Origin: Pseudoxanthomonas japonensis
GTDB lineage: Bacteria > Pseudomonadota > Gammaproteobacteria > Xanthomonadales > Xanthomonadaceae
DNA length: 64,000 nucleotides
Direction of reading: 5' to 3'
Assembly: GCF_010093445.1 (NCBI RefSeq)
Contig: NZ_PDWW01000016.1
Span: forward strand, 1-64,000
Position 1 is the stretch's first letter. The number at the start of each line of letters is the position of its first letter. Below are positions 61,859-64,000 of the stretch, in pieces. Position numbers and translations under genes: made by a program. The notes beneath the pieces were generated by a model. The model ran no database searches. It worked only from the letters and a program-made list of their open reading frames with translations, and was not told the origin of the DNA.

Positions 61859-64000
61859 TCAATCGCTGTCCTCGTCATGGCGTGCGAACACCAGGCCGCG
61901 TTCTTCGCGGATCACGCCCTCCATCGCCGCCACGGCCGCCTCGTCGGCGCTGGGCGCCGGCGCCAGCGATGGCAGTTCGACCACGCGGGCGCTGCGTGGC
62001 TCGGCGCCTTCGGGCGTGAACTTGGTGATCTGCTTCCACGAGCGGGCCAGCGCATCGGCGAACACCAGCACCAGATCGCCGGGTTTGCCCATGCGCAGCG
62101 CGGCGTCGATGGCCTGCTGCTCGTCGGGGATCTGTTCGATCGCCGTGTCGGCCACGCCCGCCGCCTGCAGTGCGCGCGCGATGATCCGCGGTACTTCGTC
62201 GCCGTCGCGGCCACGCAGGCTGTCGTCGCGCTTGACCACGTAATGGTCGAAGCGGCCGGCCACCGCGCGGGCGATGTCCTGGATATCCTCGTCGCGGCGG
62301 TCGCCGGGGGCGGCCACCACCACGATCCGGCGCCCGGCGACGTCCAGGCGCTGGGCCAGGTCGGCCATCATCCCCACTGCGTGTGCGTTGTGCGCGTAGT
62401 CCATGACGACCTTGAACGGATGTTCGTCGTACACGTTCATCCGGCCCGGGGCCTGGAAGAACGTGGTGTCGAAGGTGCGCAGGCCCTGGCGGATCGCGTC
62501 GAGCTTGATGCCCAGCGAGAACGCCATCGCCGCGGCGAACATCGCGTTCTGCACGTTGTGCAGCGCGCGGCCTTCCAGCGTGGCGGGAATCAGGTGCGTC
62601 CACATCAGCGGGATGTGGCTGCCCTTGTCGTACAGCGTGACCATGTGGCCGTTGACGCCGGCCTCCAGCGCGCAGGCACGGCCGCCCGCGCGGATGTGCT
62701 CGCGCACCAGCGCGTGCGAGGGGTTCATGGTGACGTAGCAGATCGTCTTGGCGTCGGTGTAGCCCGACATCTTCAGCACGTTGACGTCGTCGGCGTTGAG
62801 CACCGCGCAGTCCTTCGCCACTTCCACCACGATGCGCTTGATCTCCGCCAGCTGTTCCAGCGTGTCGATGCCCTTGAGACCCAGGTGGTCGGCGGCGATG
62901 TTGAGCACCGCGCCCACGTCCACCTCCGGCACGCCCATGCCGGCGCGCAGCAGGCCACCGCGTGCGGTCTCCAGCACCGCCAGGTCGATGTGCGGATCGG
63001 ACAGCACCATCCGTGCCGACACCGGGCCGGTCATGTCGCCTTCCACCGTGCGCTGGCCGTCGATGTATACGCCGTCGGTGGTGGTCAGGCCCGGCGTGTA
63101 GCCGGCCATCTTGGTGATGTGCGCGAGCATGCGCGCGGTGGTGGTCTTGCCGTTGGTGCCGGTGACGGCCGCGATCGGTACCCGCGACGGCGTACCCGGC
63201 GGGAACAGCATGTCGATCACCGGGCCGGCGGCGTCGCGCGGCGTGCCTTCGCTCGGCGCGACGTGCATGCGGAAGCCGGGTGCGGCATTCACTTCGCAGA
63301 TCGCGCCGCCGATGTTCTTGTAGCTCTCGGCGATGTTGGGGCTGATGAAGTCCACGCCGCCGACATCGAGGCCGATCGCCCGCACCGCGCGCACCGCCAT
63401 GTCGCGGTTGTCGGGATGGATGATGTCGGTGACATCGGTCGCGGTGCCGCCGGTGGAGAGGTTGGCGGTGGAACGCAGGAACACCACTTCGCCCTCCTCC
63501 GGTACCGAGTCGGCGGTGTAGCCGACGCGCTCCATCATCAGGTTCGCCTCGCGGTCGAGTTCGAGCCGCGTCAGCACCTTCTCGTGACCGACGCCGCGGC
63601 GCGGGTCCTGGTTCACGATCTCGACGAGGTCGGTGATGGTCCTGCGGCCGTCGCCGACCACGTGGCCGGGCGTGCGTCGCGTCGCCGCGATCAGTTCGCC
63701 ATTGACCACCAGCAGGCGGTGGTCGGCGCCTTCCTGGAAGGTCTCCACGATCACCGAGCGCGAATGCTCGCGCGCGGCATCGAACGCGGCGCGGATCTCG
63801 TCATCGCCGCTGATGTTGATGGTGATGCCGCGGCCGTGGTTGCCGTTGTACGGCTTGAGCACCACCGGGCCGCCGAGCCGCTGCGCGGCCTTGACCGCTT
63901 CGGACTGGCTGGTGACCAGGTGCTGGCGCGGCACCGGCAGGCCGAGCGAGCCGAGGATCTTGTTGGTCTCCTCCTTGTCGCTGGCCAGTTCCACCGAGAT
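61859..64000 (-). CDS. cphA: Cyanophycin synthetase (partial, N-terminus beyond the window)
   Basis: The visible 713 residues contain the ATP-grasp domain (VELASDKEETNKILGSLGLPVP, KPYNGNHGRGI, NAAPGFRMHVAPSEG) and the Mur-ligase domain (P-loop GTNGKTTTARML, ETARGGLLRAGMG, NIAADHLGLKG, DYAHNAHAVGMM, APGDRRDEDI). CphA polymerises Asp and Arg into cyanophycin, a nitrogen reserve, adding Asp in the ATP-grasp site and Arg in the Mur site. Typical length is 870-900 residues, so about 170-200 N-terminal residues lie outside. No cyanophycinase gene is seen in the window. Confidence 0.96.
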   Translation of the reverse strand: MSVELASDKEETNKILGSLGLPVPRQHLVTSQSEAVKAAQRLGGPVVLKPYNGNHGRGITINISGDDEIRAAFDAAREHSRSVIVETFQEGADHRLLVVNGELIAATRRTPGHVVGDGRRTITDLVEIVNQDPRRGVGHEKVLTRLELDREANLMMERVGYTADSVPEEGEVVFLRSTANLSTGGTATDVTDIIHPDNRDMAVRAVRAIGLDVGGVDFISPNIAESYKNIGGAICEVNAAPGFRMHVAPSEGTPRDAAGPVIDMLFPPGTPSRVPIAAVTGTNGKTTTARMLAHITKMAGYTPGLTTTDGVYIDGQRTVEGDMTGPVSARMVLSDPHIDLAVLETARGGLLRAGMGVPEVDVGAVLNIAADHLGLKGIDTLEQLAEIKRIVVEVAKDCAVLNADDVNVLKMSGYTDAKTICYVTMNPSHALVREHIRAGGRACALEAGVNGHMVTLYDKGSHIPLMWTHLIPATLEGRALHNVQNAMFAAAMAFSLGIKLDAIRQGLRTFDTTFFQAPGRMNVYDEHPFKVVMDYAHNAHAVGMMADLAQRLDVAGRRIVVVAAPGDRRDEDIQDIARAVAGRFDHYVVKRDDSLRGRDGDEVPRIIARALQAAGVADTAIEQIPDEQQAIDAALRMGKPGDLVLVFADALARSWKQITKFTPEGAEPRSARVVELPSLAPAPSADEAAVAAMEGVIREERGLVFARHDEDSD

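Overview
The window is high-GC DNA (roughly two thirds G+C by eye) with the gene content and repeat families of a gammaproteobacterium of the Xanthomonadaceae/Lysobacteraceae, most like Pseudoxanthomonas, Stenotrophomonas or Lysobacter. The basis is the atpIBEFHAGDC operon, an aceF-lpdA pair in which the dihydrolipoamide dehydrogenase itself carries lipoyl domains, a TonB-receptor/LacI/MFS sugar locus, GTAG-type REP palindromes with a REP-associated transposase, and a cyanophycin synthetase. Species assignment is inference. I count 57 protein genes (one cut by the right edge), no rRNA, no CRISPR and no prophage.

Layout. 1-9.1 kb: short-chain dehydrogenase, aldo/keto reductase, secreted amidohydrolase, DsbA/FrnE oxidoreductase, two small conserved genes on the minus strand, then tesA divergent from the ybbA-ybbP ABC transporter. 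9.1-12.5 kb: an outer-membrane barrel followed by a BCCT osmolyte transporter. 12.5-16.2 kb: the most unusual part. rtcB and a slipin lie on the minus strand behind a leader of about 0.5 kb that holds two directly abutting, degenerate tRNA-like sequences and a series of hairpins, two of them capped by GNRA tetraloops. A separate 40-codon gene with its own promoter and terminator lies further upstream. 16.2-23.4 kb: rRNA modification genes (rsmC-like, rsuA), a HAD phosphatase, a REP transposase between two perfect inverted REPs, conserved hypothetical genes and OmpW.

23.7-34.1 kb: LacI regulator, a fused GH65 disaccharide phosphorylase/beta-phosphoglucomutase, a TonB-dependent receptor and an MFS transporter form an alpha-glucobiose uptake and phosphorolysis locus. 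It is followed by a small DMT transporter, a DNA glycosylase and a TspO-like membrane protein. 34.4-38.0 kb: pyruvate dehydrogenase E2 and E3. 38.0-39.3 kb: a DUF2061 protein and an outer-membrane barrel. 39.6-47.1 kb: the complete ATP synthase operon, with long palindromic repeats only in the gaps around atpG and before atpC. 47.2-49.1 kb: GtrA and glmU.

49.3-58.1 kb: a seven-gene minus-strand unit (membrane-fusion protein, ABC ATPase, three FtsX-type permeases, NtrC-type response regulator, histidine kinase). It has a near-consensus sigma-54 promoter and a cluster of TGTCC/GGACA half-sites at its head, so it looks self-regulated. glmS is divergent from it. 60.0-64.0 kb: a Mur-ligase-only protein next to cyanophycin synthetase cphA, which runs off the window.

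The strongest candidates for under-described biology are the tRNA-like/slipin/RtcB unit, the sigma-54-controlled ABC system, the Mur-ligase partner of CphA, the GH65-phosphoglucomutase fusion, and the repeats that mark the subunit-stoichiometry boundaries of the atp operon.
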